This document shows positions 25,224 to 33,712 of a DNA stretch of 64,000 nucleotides, one piece after another. The stretch is taken from assembly GCF_001514125.1 (NCBI RefSeq), contig NZ_KQ948552.1, forward strand, positions 186,001 through 250,000, read 5' to 3'. The first letter of the stretch is position 1, and each line of letters begins with the position of its first letter. The notes beneath the pieces are model-generated. The model was not told the DNA's origin. It ran no database searches and saw only the letters and a list, made by a program, of their open reading frames with translations. The stretch is from Streptomyces longwoodensis (GTDB lineage Bacteria > Actinomycetota > Actinomycetes > Streptomycetales > Streptomycetaceae). The position numbers were made by a program, and so were the translations under genes.

Positions 25224-26009
25224 ATGTCGCATGCCATGTCCGGCCCCCGCTCCGCACCCGCCGTCGCCCCGTCCACGCCGCTGCCGGCGCCCGGTCCCGG
25301 TATCGCGCCCGCCGCCGGGGCCGGGGCGTCCGGGTACCGGGGTACGGCCCTGGTCACCGGTGCCTCCTCGGGCATCGGCGCGGCCGTGGTGCGGCGCCTC
25401 GCCGCGGAGGGCGGCTGGCGGCTGGTGCTCAGCGGGCGGGACGAGGCGCGGCTGGCGCGGATCGCCGGCCCGGCGTCGGGCACGGCGTTCGCCGCCGACC
25501 TGACCCGGCCGGGTGCCGCGGCCCGGCTGACGCGGTTCGCGCTGGACCGCTGGGGCCGGGTGGACCTGCTGGTGGCCGACGCCGGGATCGGGTGGGCCGG
25601 CGCGTTCGGCTCGATGCCGGCCGCCGACCTCGACGAGGTGACCGACGTCGACGTACGGGCCACGCTGCGCCTGGTGCGGCAGGTCGTGCCGCACATGGTC
25701 GCGGCGGGCGGCGGGCGGGTGGTGCTCATCGGGTCGCTGGCGGGGGTGGTCGCCGTGCGCGACGAGGCCGTGTACTCCGCGGCCAAGGCCGCCCTCGGGG
25801 CGTTCGCCGACGCCCTGCGCTACGAACTGGCGCCCACCGGCGTCCGCGTCACCCACGTGGTGCCCGGCGTGGTGGCGGCTGGTCCCACGACCGGCCGTGG
25901 CTGCCGTCCCCGCTGCGCGACCGCCGGGACCTGGCGCGGGCGGCCGCCGCCGTGCGCGGGACCACCGGCCGGTCCCCGCGCTGGTACCGCCCGCCCTACG
26001 GCATCCTGA
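25224..26009 (+). CDS. SDR-family oxidoreductase with replaced 3' end
   Basis: Residues 1-217 are a short-chain dehydrogenase: cofactor motif TGASSGIG after ALV, VADAG (NNAG equivalent), catalytic Ser in VVLIGSLAGVV, and YSAAK with catalytic Tyr and Lys. Homology stops abruptly after VTHVVPGVV (about 25874). The remaining 45 residues are an Arg/Pro/Gly-rich out-of-frame reading of a polysaccharide deacetylase gene, so the normal C-terminal substrate-binding segment is missing. Start is ATG 25224 or 25236; neither has a good Shine-Dalgarno. The active site is complete, but the product is probably unstable or altered. Treat as a chimera produced by deletion. Confidence 0.75.
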   Translation: MSHAMSGPRSAPAVAPSTPLPAPGPGIAPAAGAGASGYRGTALVTGASSGIGAAVVRRLAAEGGWRLVLSGRDEARLARIAGPASGTAFAADLTRPGAAARLTRFALDRWGRVDLLVADAGIGWAGAFGSMPAADLDEVTDVDVRATLRLVRQVVPHMVAAGGGRVVLIGSLAGVVAVRDEAVYSAAKAALGAFADALRYELAPTGVRVTHVVPGVVAAGPTTGRGCRPRCATAGTWRGRPPPCAGPPAGPRAGTARPTAS

Positions 26010-26287
26010 CCGCCGGCCGCTGGGCCACCGCCCGGAGCGCGGGGCTGCGCCCGGTGCTGTGGACGGCCTGGGCCCGGGACTGGACGGCCGGGGCGACCGC
26101 CGCGTCGGTCCGCGCGACGGCCGCGGCGGAGCTGCGCGGCGGCGGCACCCTCCTGCTGCACGACACCGACCTGGTCTCCGCGCCCGGCTGCTGGCACGCC
26201 ACCCTCGCGGCCCTGCCGGGGATCGTGGGCGACTGCCGGGAGGCCGGCCTGCGGGCGGGGCCGCTGGCCGAGCACGGCACGGACTGA
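25877..26287 (+). pseudogene. 3' half of a polysaccharide deacetylase gene
   Basis: In frame +2, from GWSHDRPWLPSPLRDRRDLA onward, 136 codons match the C-terminal half of NodB-type deacetylases: RWYRPPYGILTAGRW (motif 3), VLWTAWARDWTAGATAASVR and GGTLLLHDTDLVSAPGCWHA (motif 5). The N-terminal part with the catalytic TFDDGP motif and the first His of HxWxH is absent, and the frame joins the SDR gene directly. It has no start signal of its own and cannot make an active enzyme. Confidence 0.8.
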
Positions 26288-26316
26288 CGACCGACGCCGG
26301 TGTCGCGGACGCGCCG

Positions 26317-26346
26317 GGCGGCCCCGGTCTGGGAACCGGGGCCGCC
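26317..26346. terminator. Terminator between the deacetylase remnant and the protease
   Basis: A perfect 12-bp stem (26317-26328 with 26335-26346) and six-base loop lie between convergent coding regions. Confidence 0.7.
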
Positions 26347-26370
26347 TTCCGCCGGCGTAGGGCAGGCAGG

Positions 26371-27738
26371 TCAGGTCCGCTGCCACAGCGCCGGCGTGTT
26401 CGGGGGCTCCCAGCCGGGCTGGGCCTGGTGGGTCTGCAGGCAGCGGTAGGTGGCGCCGCCGTACGTCACCGTCGCGCCCGCCTGGTAGACGGTGCCCGCC
26501 GCCCAGGTGCCGCCCGGGTCACCGGGGTCGCCGGGGTCGCCCGGGTCACTGGGGCCGGAGGTGGTCGTCTTCAGGGTGAGGCCGTAGTTCTGGAGGATGG
26601 GGTTGATCGGCTGGAAGTAGGTCGTGCCGCCGCTCGTGCAGTTGCCCGAGCCGCCCGAGGTGACGCCCTGCGCCTGGCTGCCGGAGATGAACGAGCCGCC
26701 CGAGTCGCCCGGTTCGGCGCACACCGAGGTGCGGGTGACGCCGGCGACGGTGCCCTCCTGGTACGTCACGCTGGAGTTGAGCTGCTGCACGGTGCCGCAG
26801 TGCCAGCCGGTCGTGGAGCCGGAGCGGCACACCGAGGAGCCGACCGCGGCCTGCGTGGACCCGGCGACCTGCGCACTGGAGCCGTTGACGTACGGCGTCG
26901 CCGTCCAGTTGGCGTTCGTGGCCACCCACGCCATGTCGTTGCCGGGGAAGACGGACGCCTGGAACGTGCCCTGCGCGACCCGGTTCGAGCCGGTGGTGGT
27001 GCTGCCGGCGCGTCCGCAGTGGCCGGCCGTGGCGAAGCCCTGCTGGGTGCCGCGGGTCACCGGGAAGCCGATCGAGCAGCGGCTGCCGCTGCCGATGTAG
27101 TAGGCGTCGCCGCCGCGCAGGTCGTAGAGCGGGCGCGGTCGTTCGGTGGTCCGGACGATCCGGGTGAGGGAGGTGTCGACGTGCGCCGCGCGCAGCAGGG
27201 AGCGGGCGGATTCCGCGCTGATCGCCTCCACCGTCAGCGTGTTGGTGCGGACGTCGACGTACCACACCGGCGCGGCGGTGGTGCCGTGCCGCGCGGCGGC
27301 CCGGTCGAGGCGCGCCTTGGCGGCGTCCAGCGCGGACAGCGAGTGGTCCACGACCACGGCGTCCGCTCCCCCGGCCCGGATGGCGCGCACGTCGGCCGGG
27401 TCGGTCGTGGCCACGGTCAGGGTGTCCGACAGCGTGCCGCTCACCCAGGCGCCCGCGTAGTGCGCGCCGACGGCGGCCCGCAGCCGGCCGGTGACGGCGC
27501 CCGCCTCGGCCTCGTGGGCCAGCCGGGCCTCGGCCTGCCGCCGGTCCAGGCCGAGGTCCCGCTGGAGCGCGGCGAGGAGGCCGGGCGGGGCCGCGTCGGT
27601 GCGCAGGGTCTCCGCCGCCGTGGCGGCGCCGGACGAGGAGGGCGGCAGGGCGCTCGCGGAGCCGCTGAGCCCGGCCACGAGCAGGGCGCCCGTCGCCGTG
27701 GCGGCGGCGCACGCGGCCCTGAACTGTCGATGGAGCAT
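26371..27738 (-). CDS. Secreted S1 serine protease (streptogrisin type) with C-terminal CBM5/12
   Basis: A 455-residue preproprotease. Signal peptide 1-30 (SGSASA site), an alpha-lytic-protease-type propeptide to about residue 205, then the mature chymotrypsin-fold domain starting DLRGGDAYYIGSGSRCSIGF. The catalytic triad is His240 (TAGHCG), Asp268 (NDMAWV) and Ser346 (GDSGGS). A (DPG)n linker of about 12 residues leads to a CBM5/12 chitin-binding module (TWAAGTVYQAGATVTYGGAT, ending QPGWEPPNTPALWQRT). ATG 27738 follows GAGGAGAA. The closest known type is streptogrisin C. It likely attacks proteins while anchored to chitin. Confidence 0.95.
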   Translation of the reverse strand: MLHRQFRAACAAATATGALLVAGLSGSASALPPSSSGAATAAETLRTDAAPPGLLAALQRDLGLDRRQAEARLAHEAEAGAVTGRLRAAVGAHYAGAWVSGTLSDTLTVATTDPADVRAIRAGGADAVVVDHSLSALDAAKARLDRAAARHGTTAAPVWYVDVRTNTLTVEAISAESARSLLRAAHVDTSLTRIVRTTERPRPLYDLRGGDAYYIGSGSRCSIGFPVTRGTQQGFATAGHCGRAGSTTTGSNRVAQGTFQASVFPGNDMAWVATNANWTATPYVNGSSAQVAGSTQAAVGSSVCRSGSTTGWHCGTVQQLNSSVTYQEGTVAGVTRTSVCAEPGDSGGSFISGSQAQGVTSGGSGNCTSGGTTYFQPINPILQNYGLTLKTTTSGPSDPGDPGDPGDPGGTWAAGTVYQAGATVTYGGATYRCLQTHQAQPGWEPPNTPALWQRT

Positions 27739-27806
27739 GGGGAGTTCTCCTCGGGTTCGGTGGGGTGGCGCCACCGTAGGAAGGCTCCGCCGCGCTCCGT
27801 AAGACG

Positions 27807-28829
27807 TCAGCCGACCCCCTGCCCCCGCGTTATGGAAGCCGCCGGAGGGGGCGGCGGCACCGGTCGGCGGACGTCGTCCGCTGCGCCCGGCCGGCGCCCG
27901 GCCAGCCACTGGGCGTAGCTGTCGCTGCGGGCCGCCGCGCCCGCGTGTGCCTCGCGGGCCTGGGTCAGCACGGTGTCCGCGGTGTCCTGGCGCTGCCCGG
28001 CGGGGTGGCGGCCGAGCAGGTGCCGCCACATCAGGGGCGTCCCGGCGAGCGGACGGATGGCGAGACCGGCGGTCGGCGGGAACGTGGCCCGGCACAGGCC
28101 CACCGCCCGGCCCACCTGCACCAGGTGCACGCAGGACGCGGTGTCCGTCTCGTACATGCGCCGCGGGGAGAACCCGGCGCGGGCGCAGGCCGCGGTGAAG
28201 CAGTCCGCGAAACAGCCGTCGCCGGGGACGCAGGCCCACTCCTCGTCGGCGAGCGCGGCCAGGTCGACCTCCCGCTCGGCGGCCAGCGGGTGGCCGTCGG
28301 CGAGCATCACGAAGACGGGGTCGACGGCGATCTCCTCCCAGACGAGGTGCGGCGGGTCGGGCGGCGGGGCGGAGCCGCAGGTGCCGGTGAGCGCGAAGTC
28401 CAGGCGTCCCTCGGCGAGCAGTTCCGCCAGTTCCCGCTCCGACCAGGAGGCGCAGGTGGTCACGGTGGTGCCGGGTGCGGCGTCGGCCAGCCGGTCGACC
28501 AGCGCCCCGAGCAGCGGGCCGTGGGTGCCGCCGAGGCGCAGCCGCTGACCGACGCGCCGGGTGCGGGCGAACCGGGCGGCCTCCCGCTGGAGTTCGCTCA
28601 CCGCGGGCAGCACGACGCGGGTGCGTTCCAGCACCAGCTCGCCGAGGGCGGTGGTGCGCACGCCGTGCCGGCCGCGCTCGAACAGGGCGCCGCCCAGGGC
28701 CCGTTCGATGCGCCTCAGCTGCGCGCTGAGGGCGGGCTGGGCGAGGCCGAGCGCGGTGGCCGCCCTGGTCAGGCTGCCCGCGTCGGCGATGGCCCGGATG
28801 GTTCTCAGATGCCGCAACTCCAGCTCCAT
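27807..28829 (-). CDS. LysR-family transcriptional regulator
   Basis: A 340-residue LysR protein: N-terminal helix-turn-helix (LRHLRTIRAIADAGSLTRAA, TALGLAQPALSAQLRRIERA) and a type 2 periplasmic-binding effector domain, with extra Cys residues around VPGDGCFADCFTAACARAG. The C-terminal 40 residues are Arg/Pro-rich. ATG 28829 matches the family N-terminus (MELELRHLRTIRAIADAG); no Shine-Dalgarno is obvious. It lies 68 bp upstream of the S1 protease on the same strand, so it may regulate or be co-transcribed with it, and is divergent from the AraC gene. Confidence 0.88.
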   Translation of the reverse strand: MELELRHLRTIRAIADAGSLTRAATALGLAQPALSAQLRRIERALGGALFERGRHGVRTTALGELVLERTRVVLPAVSELQREAARFARTRRVGQRLRLGGTHGPLLGALVDRLADAAPGTTVTTCASWSERELAELLAEGRLDFALTGTCGSAPPPDPPHLVWEEIAVDPVFVMLADGHPLAAEREVDLAALADEEWACVPGDGCFADCFTAACARAGFSPRRMYETDTASCVHLVQVGRAVGLCRATFPPTAGLAIRPLAGTPLMWRHLLGRHPAGQRQDTADTVLTQAREAHAGAAARSDSYAQWLAGRRPGAADDVRRPVPPPPPAASITRGQGVG

Positions 28830-28935
28830 GCAGGGAGCTTGCGACGCCGCGGGGCGGGGGGCAAGGGGTTGGTGCAGACCAGAGCGGGAACGGATGTGCG
28901 CGACCCGGCCGGTGTCCGAGGAAGGAGTGCGTCCG

Positions 28936-29886
28936 ATGCGCAGCACCACGGTCTTACCAGGGGTTCCGAGCCCGCCCCCCGGCGCGGGGGACGTGGCGCT
29001 GCACCGGCTGGAGGTGGCCGGCCCGGACGCCCCTCCGTTCGCGGCGGGGTCCTTCGAGGAGGTGGGGCCGCTGTCCCGCTGGGACCGGCCGCACCGGCAC
29101 ACGTTCTACGAGCTGGTGCACGTCACCGCCGGTTCGGGTGCCCATGTCGTCGACCTCGCGCGGTGGCCGGTGCGTCCTCCGCAGCTGACCGTGGTCCTCC
29201 CGGGGCAGGTGCACCACTGGGAGGGCGGCCGGGGCCCGGAGGGGTCGCTCGCCCTGTTCACCGACGACTTCCTGGTGGACCACCCCGGCGACCGGGAGGT
29301 GCTGCGGGAGCTGGGCACGCGCTGCCCGTTCCCGCTGGACGCGGAGCACGACCGGGCGATCGGGTGCCTGTTCGCCGAACTCCTCACGGAACACCGGCAG
29401 CGCGCGGCGGGGCACGAGAGCGTGCTGCGGTCCCTGCTGCACGTGCTCGTCCTGCGCGCCGCCCGGCTCCCCGGCCCCGCCGGGCACCGGGCCGACCACC
29501 ACGCAGGGCCGCGCGCCCAGGGCCGTTCGGCCGCCGTGGCCGAGGCGTTCACGGAGCTGGTCGCCGGGTCGGGGGCGGCGGGGTGGAGCGTGCGGCAGTG
29601 CGCCGACCGGCTGGGGGTCACGCCCGGGTACCTCACCCAGGCGGTGCGGGCCGCCACCGGCCGCCCGCCCGGCAGGTTGCTGATCGAGGCGCGCGTGTAC
29701 CGGGCCCAACAGCTGCTGGCGCACACCCGGTTGTCGGTCCGGCAGGTCGCCGCGCGCACCGGGTTCAGCGACCCGGCCTACTTCGGGCGGTTCTTCCGGC
29801 GGGAGACCGGGAGCAGCCCGGGGGCCTTCCGAAAACACCACAGCCGCCACCACCAGTCCCTCGAAGCCCCGTCCGGGCGCGCCTAG
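28936..29886 (+). CDS. AraC-family transcriptional regulator
   Basis: A 316-residue regulator with an N-terminal AraC-type cupin (WDRPHRHTFYELVHVTAGSG and LPGQVHHWEGG) for ligand sensing and a C-terminal pair of helix-turn-helix motifs at about 205-300 (WSVRQCADRLGVTPGYLTQA, LSVRQVAARTGFSDPAYFGR, FFRRETGSSPGAFRK). ATG 28936 follows GGAAGGAG. The intradiol dioxygenase gene starts 34 bp downstream on the same strand, so AraC and dioxygenase are likely one operon and the AraC protein probably responds to an aromatic compound. Confidence 0.9.
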   Translation: MRSTTVLPGVPSPPPGAGDVALHRLEVAGPDAPPFAAGSFEEVGPLSRWDRPHRHTFYELVHVTAGSGAHVVDLARWPVRPPQLTVVLPGQVHHWEGGRGPEGSLALFTDDFLVDHPGDREVLRELGTRCPFPLDAEHDRAIGCLFAELLTEHRQRAAGHESVLRSLLHVLVLRAARLPGPAGHRADHHAGPRAQGRSAAVAEAFTELVAGSGAAGWSVRQCADRLGVTPGYLTQAVRAATGRPPGRLLIEARVYRAQQLLAHTRLSVRQVAARTGFSDPAYFGRFFRRETGSSPGAFRKHHSRHHQSLEAPSGRA

Positions 29887-29920
29887 TTTCGTTGCCCACC
29901 ACCCCCCACGAGGAGGAGAC

Positions 29921-30790
29921 ATGGACGGAGCAGGCAGGCACGGCGCGGGCCCGGACGACCCCGGGGCCGGGCCCGACACGGGCTCGGCCCGGCTCGTGCG
30001 CCGCAAGACGGTGCTGCGCGCGGCGCTCGCCGCGACCGCCGCGATCCCCGTCGCCCTGGCCGGCGGCCCGGCCCTCGCCCGCACCCTGACGGGGAGCGGT
30101 ACGGCCCCACAGCTCACGCCGCCCTGCGACGACGGCGACCACCCCACGCCGGAGCAGATCGAGGGCCCCTACTTCAAGCCCAACTCCCCCCAGCGCACCA
30201 GTCTGCTGGAGCCCGGCATGCCCGGCACCCCGCTCACGGTGAGCGGCTACGTCTTCGGCCGCGCCTGCCTGCCGGTGGCCGGCGTGCTGCTGGACTTCTG
30301 GCAGGCCGACGCCAACGGCGCGTACGACAACACGGGGTTCCGGCTGCGCGGGCACCAGTTCACCGACTCGCGCGGCTCGTTCGCGCTGACCACCATCGTG
30401 CCGGGCCTGTATCCCGGCCGCACGCGCCACCTGCACGTCAAGCTGCAGGCGCCCGGCCGTCCGGTGCTGACGACGCAGCTCTACTTCCCCGGCGAGCCGC
30501 GCAACAACACCGACACGATCTTCGACGCACGGCTGCTGATGACCGTCCGGGACGCGGGCGGCGGCCGGGAGGCGGCGTTCGACTTCGTCCTCGACGTCCC
30601 GCAGGACCCCGGCCCCGGTCCCGGCCCCGGCCCTTCCCCGTCGCCGGGCGGGACCTGGGCCGTCGGCACGGCCTACCGCGCGGGCGACCGGGTCACCTAC
30701 GCCGGCCGTGCCTACGTCTGCCTCCAGGCGCACACGGCCCAGCCGGGCTGGGAGCCGCCGGCCGTCCCGGCCCTGTGGCGAGCGGCCTGA
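29921..30790 (+). CDS. Tat-secreted intradiol ring-cleavage dioxygenase with C-terminal CBM5/12
   Basis: A 289-residue exported enzyme. A twin-arginine signal (ARLVRRKTVLRAAL) ends near residue 54. The dioxygenase domain has the Fe(III) ligands Tyr135 (DANGAYDNTG), Tyr164 and His170/His172 (GLYPGRTRHLH), plus QIEGPYFKPNSP at its start. A (PG)n linker leads to a CBM5/12 (GTWAVGTAYRAGDRVTYAGR to GWEPPAVPALWR) very similar to that of the nearby protease. The architecture matches, from memory, SACTE_2871 of Streptomyces sp. SirexAA-E, an extracellular catechol dioxygenase linked to lignocellulose use. ATG after GAGGAGGAG. Confidence 0.95.
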   Translation: MDGAGRHGAGPDDPGAGPDTGSARLVRRKTVLRAALAATAAIPVALAGGPALARTLTGSGTAPQLTPPCDDGDHPTPEQIEGPYFKPNSPQRTSLLEPGMPGTPLTVSGYVFGRACLPVAGVLLDFWQADANGAYDNTGFRLRGHQFTDSRGSFALTTIVPGLYPGRTRHLHVKLQAPGRPVLTTQLYFPGEPRNNTDTIFDARLLMTVRDAGGGREAAFDFVLDVPQDPGPGPGPGPSPSPGGTWAVGTAYRAGDRVTYAGRAYVCLQAHTAQPGWEPPAVPALWRAA

Positions 30791-30850
30791 CGAGCCACCG
30801 GGCAGCCACCACCGCCCGCGCACCGAGGACCACCGCACCGGGGGGCCCTG

Positions 30851-30876
30851 GGGGGGCGGACCGCCGTCCGCCCCCC
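30851..30876 (+). terminator. Terminator after the dioxygenase gene
   Basis: GGGGGGCGGAC (30851-30861), loop CGCC, GTCCGCCCCCC (30866-30876): a perfect 11-bp GC stem, further extended by flanking GGGGCCC complements. Confidence 0.7.
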
Positions 30877-31002
30877 TCGGGGCCCGCGCCCAGCGCTCGT
30901 CGGCAGTCCCCACCGGTCTCGCGCGTCCCCGCCGCGCGGCCTCCCGCGACGGACCGCCAGAGGTTACTGTGCGGTAGACGCCGTCGTCCCGGAGGTGCCC
31001 GC

Positions 31003-32424
31003 ATGACGCCCGACCGTGCCGCAGGGCTGGCCGAGACCGCCCGTGCGCTCGCCGAGGGCGAGGTGTCCTCGCGGGAACTCGTCGAGCGGACGCTCGCCCG
31101 GATCGAGGGCAGCCGGGGCACCCTGAACGCCTTCCGGATCGTGCGGGCCGAGGCCGCCCTCGCCGAAGCCGACGCCGCCGACCGGGAGTTGGCCGCCGGA
31201 GGGCGCCGTCCGCTGCTCGGGGTGCCGGTCGCCGTGAAGGACGACATGGACGTGGCCGGCGAGCCCACCGCCTTCGGCTGCGCCGGCGCCCACCCGCCCG
31301 CCGCCGAGGACGGTGAGGCGGTACGGCGGCTGCGCGCGGCCGGTGCGGTGATCGTCGGCAAGACCAACACCTGCGAGCTCGGCCAGTGGCCGTTCACCGA
31401 GGGGCCCGCGTTCGGCGCGACCCGCAACCCGTGGCACCCCGGGCACACTCCCGGCGGCTCCTCCGGCGGGTCGGCGGCCGCGGTGGCGGCGGGGCTCGTC
31501 CCGGCCGCGCTCGGCTCGGACGGGGCCGGCTCGGTGCGCATCCCGGCCGCGTGGACACACCTGGTCGGCGTCAAGCCGCAGCGCGGCCGCGTCTCCACCT
31601 GGCCGCGCGGCGAGGCCTTCCACGGCATCACGGTCAACGGCACCCTCGCCCGTACGGTCGCCGACGCCGCCCTCCTGCTCGACGCGGCGAGCGGCAACCA
31701 CCCGCACGACCCGCACCGGCCGCCCGCCGTCGACGCCCGTGCGGCGGCCGGCCGCGACCCGGGCCGGCTGCGCGTGGCCCTCGCTCTGAAGCCGCCGTTC
31801 ACGGCGGTGCCCGCCCGGCTGAGCCCCGCCGTGCGGGCCCGGGTCGTCGCCGTCGCCGAACGGCTCGCCGCCCTGGGACACACCGTCGAGGAGGCCGACC
31901 CGCCGTACGGGCGGATCGGGCTGGCCTTCGTGCCCCGGGCGACCGCAGGGATCGCCGAGTACGTCGCCGAGGCACCCTTCCCGGCGCTCCTGGACCGGCG
32001 CACCCGGGACGCCGCGCGGCTGGGCCGGCTGCTCGGCGGAGCCCCGCTGCGGGCGGCGCGGCGCGCGGAGGCGGTCCTGCACCGGCGTATCGGCCGGTTC
32101 TTCACCTCGTACGACGTGGTCCTCGCGCCGACCACCGCCACTCCCCCGCCGCGCATCGGCGCGATGGCGGCGCTCGGCGGGTTCGCCACCGACCGGGCGA
32201 TGATCGCGGCCTGTCCCTACGCCTGGCCGTGGAACGTGCTGGGCTGGCCCGGCGTCAACGTCCCGGCCGGGTTCACCGCGGACGGCCTGCCGGTGGGCGC
32301 GCAACTGCTCGGCCCGGCGCACGGCGAGCCGCTGCTGCTGTCGCTGGCGGCCCAACTGGAGGCGGACCTGCGCTGGCACGAGCACTGGCCGGCACCGGTC
32401 GCCGCCGACTCCCCTGCCGGGTAA
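31003..32424 (+). CDS. Amidase (amidase-signature family)
   Basis: A 473-residue amidase-signature hydrolase. The Ser-cisSer-Lys triad is visible: Lys79 (VAVKDDMDVAG), the cis-Ser in PGGSSGGSAAA (about 153) and the nucleophile Ser177 in GSDGAGSVRIP (most relatives have GSDGGGS). It hydrolyses a C-N amide bond; the family includes GatA and secondary-metabolite or nitrile-pathway amidases. No gatB or gatC is adjacent, so a tRNA role is unlikely. ATG 31003 follows GGAGGTGCCC. The C-terminal 20 residues vary. Confidence 0.9.
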   Translation: MTPDRAAGLAETARALAEGEVSSRELVERTLARIEGSRGTLNAFRIVRAEAALAEADAADRELAAGGRRPLLGVPVAVKDDMDVAGEPTAFGCAGAHPPAAEDGEAVRRLRAAGAVIVGKTNTCELGQWPFTEGPAFGATRNPWHPGHTPGGSSGGSAAAVAAGLVPAALGSDGAGSVRIPAAWTHLVGVKPQRGRVSTWPRGEAFHGITVNGTLARTVADAALLLDAASGNHPHDPHRPPAVDARAAAGRDPGRLRVALALKPPFTAVPARLSPAVRARVVAVAERLAALGHTVEEADPPYGRIGLAFVPRATAGIAEYVAEAPFPALLDRRTRDAARLGRLLGGAPLRAARRAEAVLHRRIGRFFTSYDVVLAPTTATPPPRIGAMAALGGFATDRAMIAACPYAWPWNVLGWPGVNVPAGFTADGLPVGAQLLGPAHGEPLLLSLAAQLEADLRWHEHWPAPVAADSPAG

Positions 32425-32449
32425 CCGCCTTCGGCCGTACTCTGGGGGC

Positions 32450-32668
32450 ATGGACGACGCGCCGATGGTCGGGCTCATGGGGCGGGTGACCGGGACGGTC
32501 GGGCCCGGACTGGTCGGCGAGGTGATCGTCCGGGTCCGCGGCGGCGCCGAGCACTTCCTCGCCCACCCCGCGCCCGGCACCGGACGCATCGAGCCCGGCA
32601 CGGTGGTCATGGTCGTGGAGTACCTGCCGCCACGGACGGTCTACGTCACCGGCGCCTACGACAGCTGA
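32450..32668 (+). CDS. NfeD-like C-terminal-domain mini-protein
   Basis: This 72-residue protein fits the small beta-barrel (OB-like) of NfeD/YbbK proteins: GLMGRVTGTVGPGLVGEVIV, then a turn and IEPGTVVMVVEYLPPRTVYV. NfeD-like proteins pair with SPFH/flotillin proteins in membrane microdomains, and a flotillin gene lies 1 kb downstream. It has no membrane helix of its own. The ATG is preceded by GGGGG, and TACTCT lies six bases upstream, so the message could also be leaderless. It follows the amidase stop by 25 bp and is convergent with the PH-like gene. Confidence 0.75.
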   Translation: MDDAPMVGLMGRVTGTVGPGLVGEVIVRVRGGAEHFLAHPAPGTGRIEPGTVVMVVEYLPPRTVYVTGAYDS

Positions 32669-32685
32669 GCCCGCCCCCGGGCTCC

Positions 32686-33459
32686 TCAGCCGCGGCGCCG
32701 CGCGGCGAGCCGTTCCAGCACCTCGACGTCCGGCACGTCCAGGGCCGGTATCCGCAGCCACCGGAACGGGAAGCCGTACGTTCCGGCCTGGCGGTCGTGG
32801 AACTCCATCCGCAGGTACGCGCCCAGCTCGTCCTCGTCGACGCTGGCATGGACGAAGCTGTACCGCAGCACCGTGATGTCCTCCCACGGGATGTGCGTGT
32901 CCTCGTGGTGCAGGCCGTCCGCGTCGGCCGTCAGCGGGCCGAACTCCACCCGGCCCCCTGCCGCCAGGGTCGCTTCGGCCCTGGCCAGCTGCGCGTCGGT
33001 GACGTGCGCGTGGATGCGGGCCATCAGGGGCCAGACGACGGACGGGGGATGATCGGCGAGCTGCCCGGTGCGGAAGACGGCCTCCGGGGTGGTGACCGGC
33101 GGGTCGGACAGCCGGGACGCCACGACCGTGCCGTCGGCGAACTCCAGCCGCTGGTCGTAGACCCACTGCGTGACGACCGTGTCCTCCTCCGTGGGGTGCC
33201 CCTCGAGATCGTTGGCGAACCACACGTGCGTGATCTCCGCCCAGGGGTACGTCCGGGGGGCGACTGCCGCGCGGGCACCACCTTGGTCGTCCCCGGTCAG
33301 CAGGACACCGTCGTCGAGCACGCGGAGCATCACCGCCCGCGGGCCGTCGGGGCCGTCGGCCTGCCCGGGCAGCGCCCCGTCCGCGGCCTCCGGGTCCGGT
33401 CCCGGGTCCACCGCTCCGGCGTCCCCCGACGTCCGCTTCCTCCCCCACCAGCGAGCCAT
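32686..33459 (-). CDS. Hypothetical protein with two PH-like repeats (DUF6585-like)
   Basis: This 257-residue cytoplasmic protein has two homologous-looking halves, each with a beta-rich PH-like pattern and a signature W: TYPWAEITHVWFAND in the first and HIPWEDITVLRYSFV in the second. Between the halves is an Ala-rich helix (AQLARAEATLAAGG). This matches the general look of DUF6585-type bacterial PH-like proteins; no catalytic residues are evident. ATG 33459 follows GGAGGGGGG. It is divergent from the flotillin gene and convergent with the NfeD-like gene, so the three may work together at the membrane. Confidence 0.7.
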   Translation of the reverse strand: MARWWGRKRTSGDAGAVDPGPDPEAADGALPGQADGPDGPRAVMLRVLDDGVLLTGDDQGGARAAVAPRTYPWAEITHVWFANDLEGHPTEEDTVVTQWVYDQRLEFADGTVVASRLSDPPVTTPEAVFRTGQLADHPPSVVWPLMARIHAHVTDAQLARAEATLAAGGRVEFGPLTADADGLHHEDTHIPWEDITVLRYSFVHASVDEDELGAYLRMEFHDRQAGTYGFPFRWLRIPALDVPDVEVLERLAARRRG

Positions 33460-33712
33460 CCGTCCCCCCTCCCGGGCCCGCCGGCGCGAGCCCTGATCAC
33501 CCGTCACTGCGCGGCGCACCGCGCCCGGCAGCCTACCCACGCCGGGGGCCGGGGAACGGCCGCCCGCCGTTGCCGTCGCGCCACGACCGCCCGCCCCGCC
33601 CCATGCCGACGTCAAGGTTGCGACAAGGATCCGCCGGTGTCTTCACCTGCGGCCCGGGCAGGCGCACACTCCCTTCGTCCGGTGCCGAGAGGGCACCATC
33701 CCAAGGGGGCGT

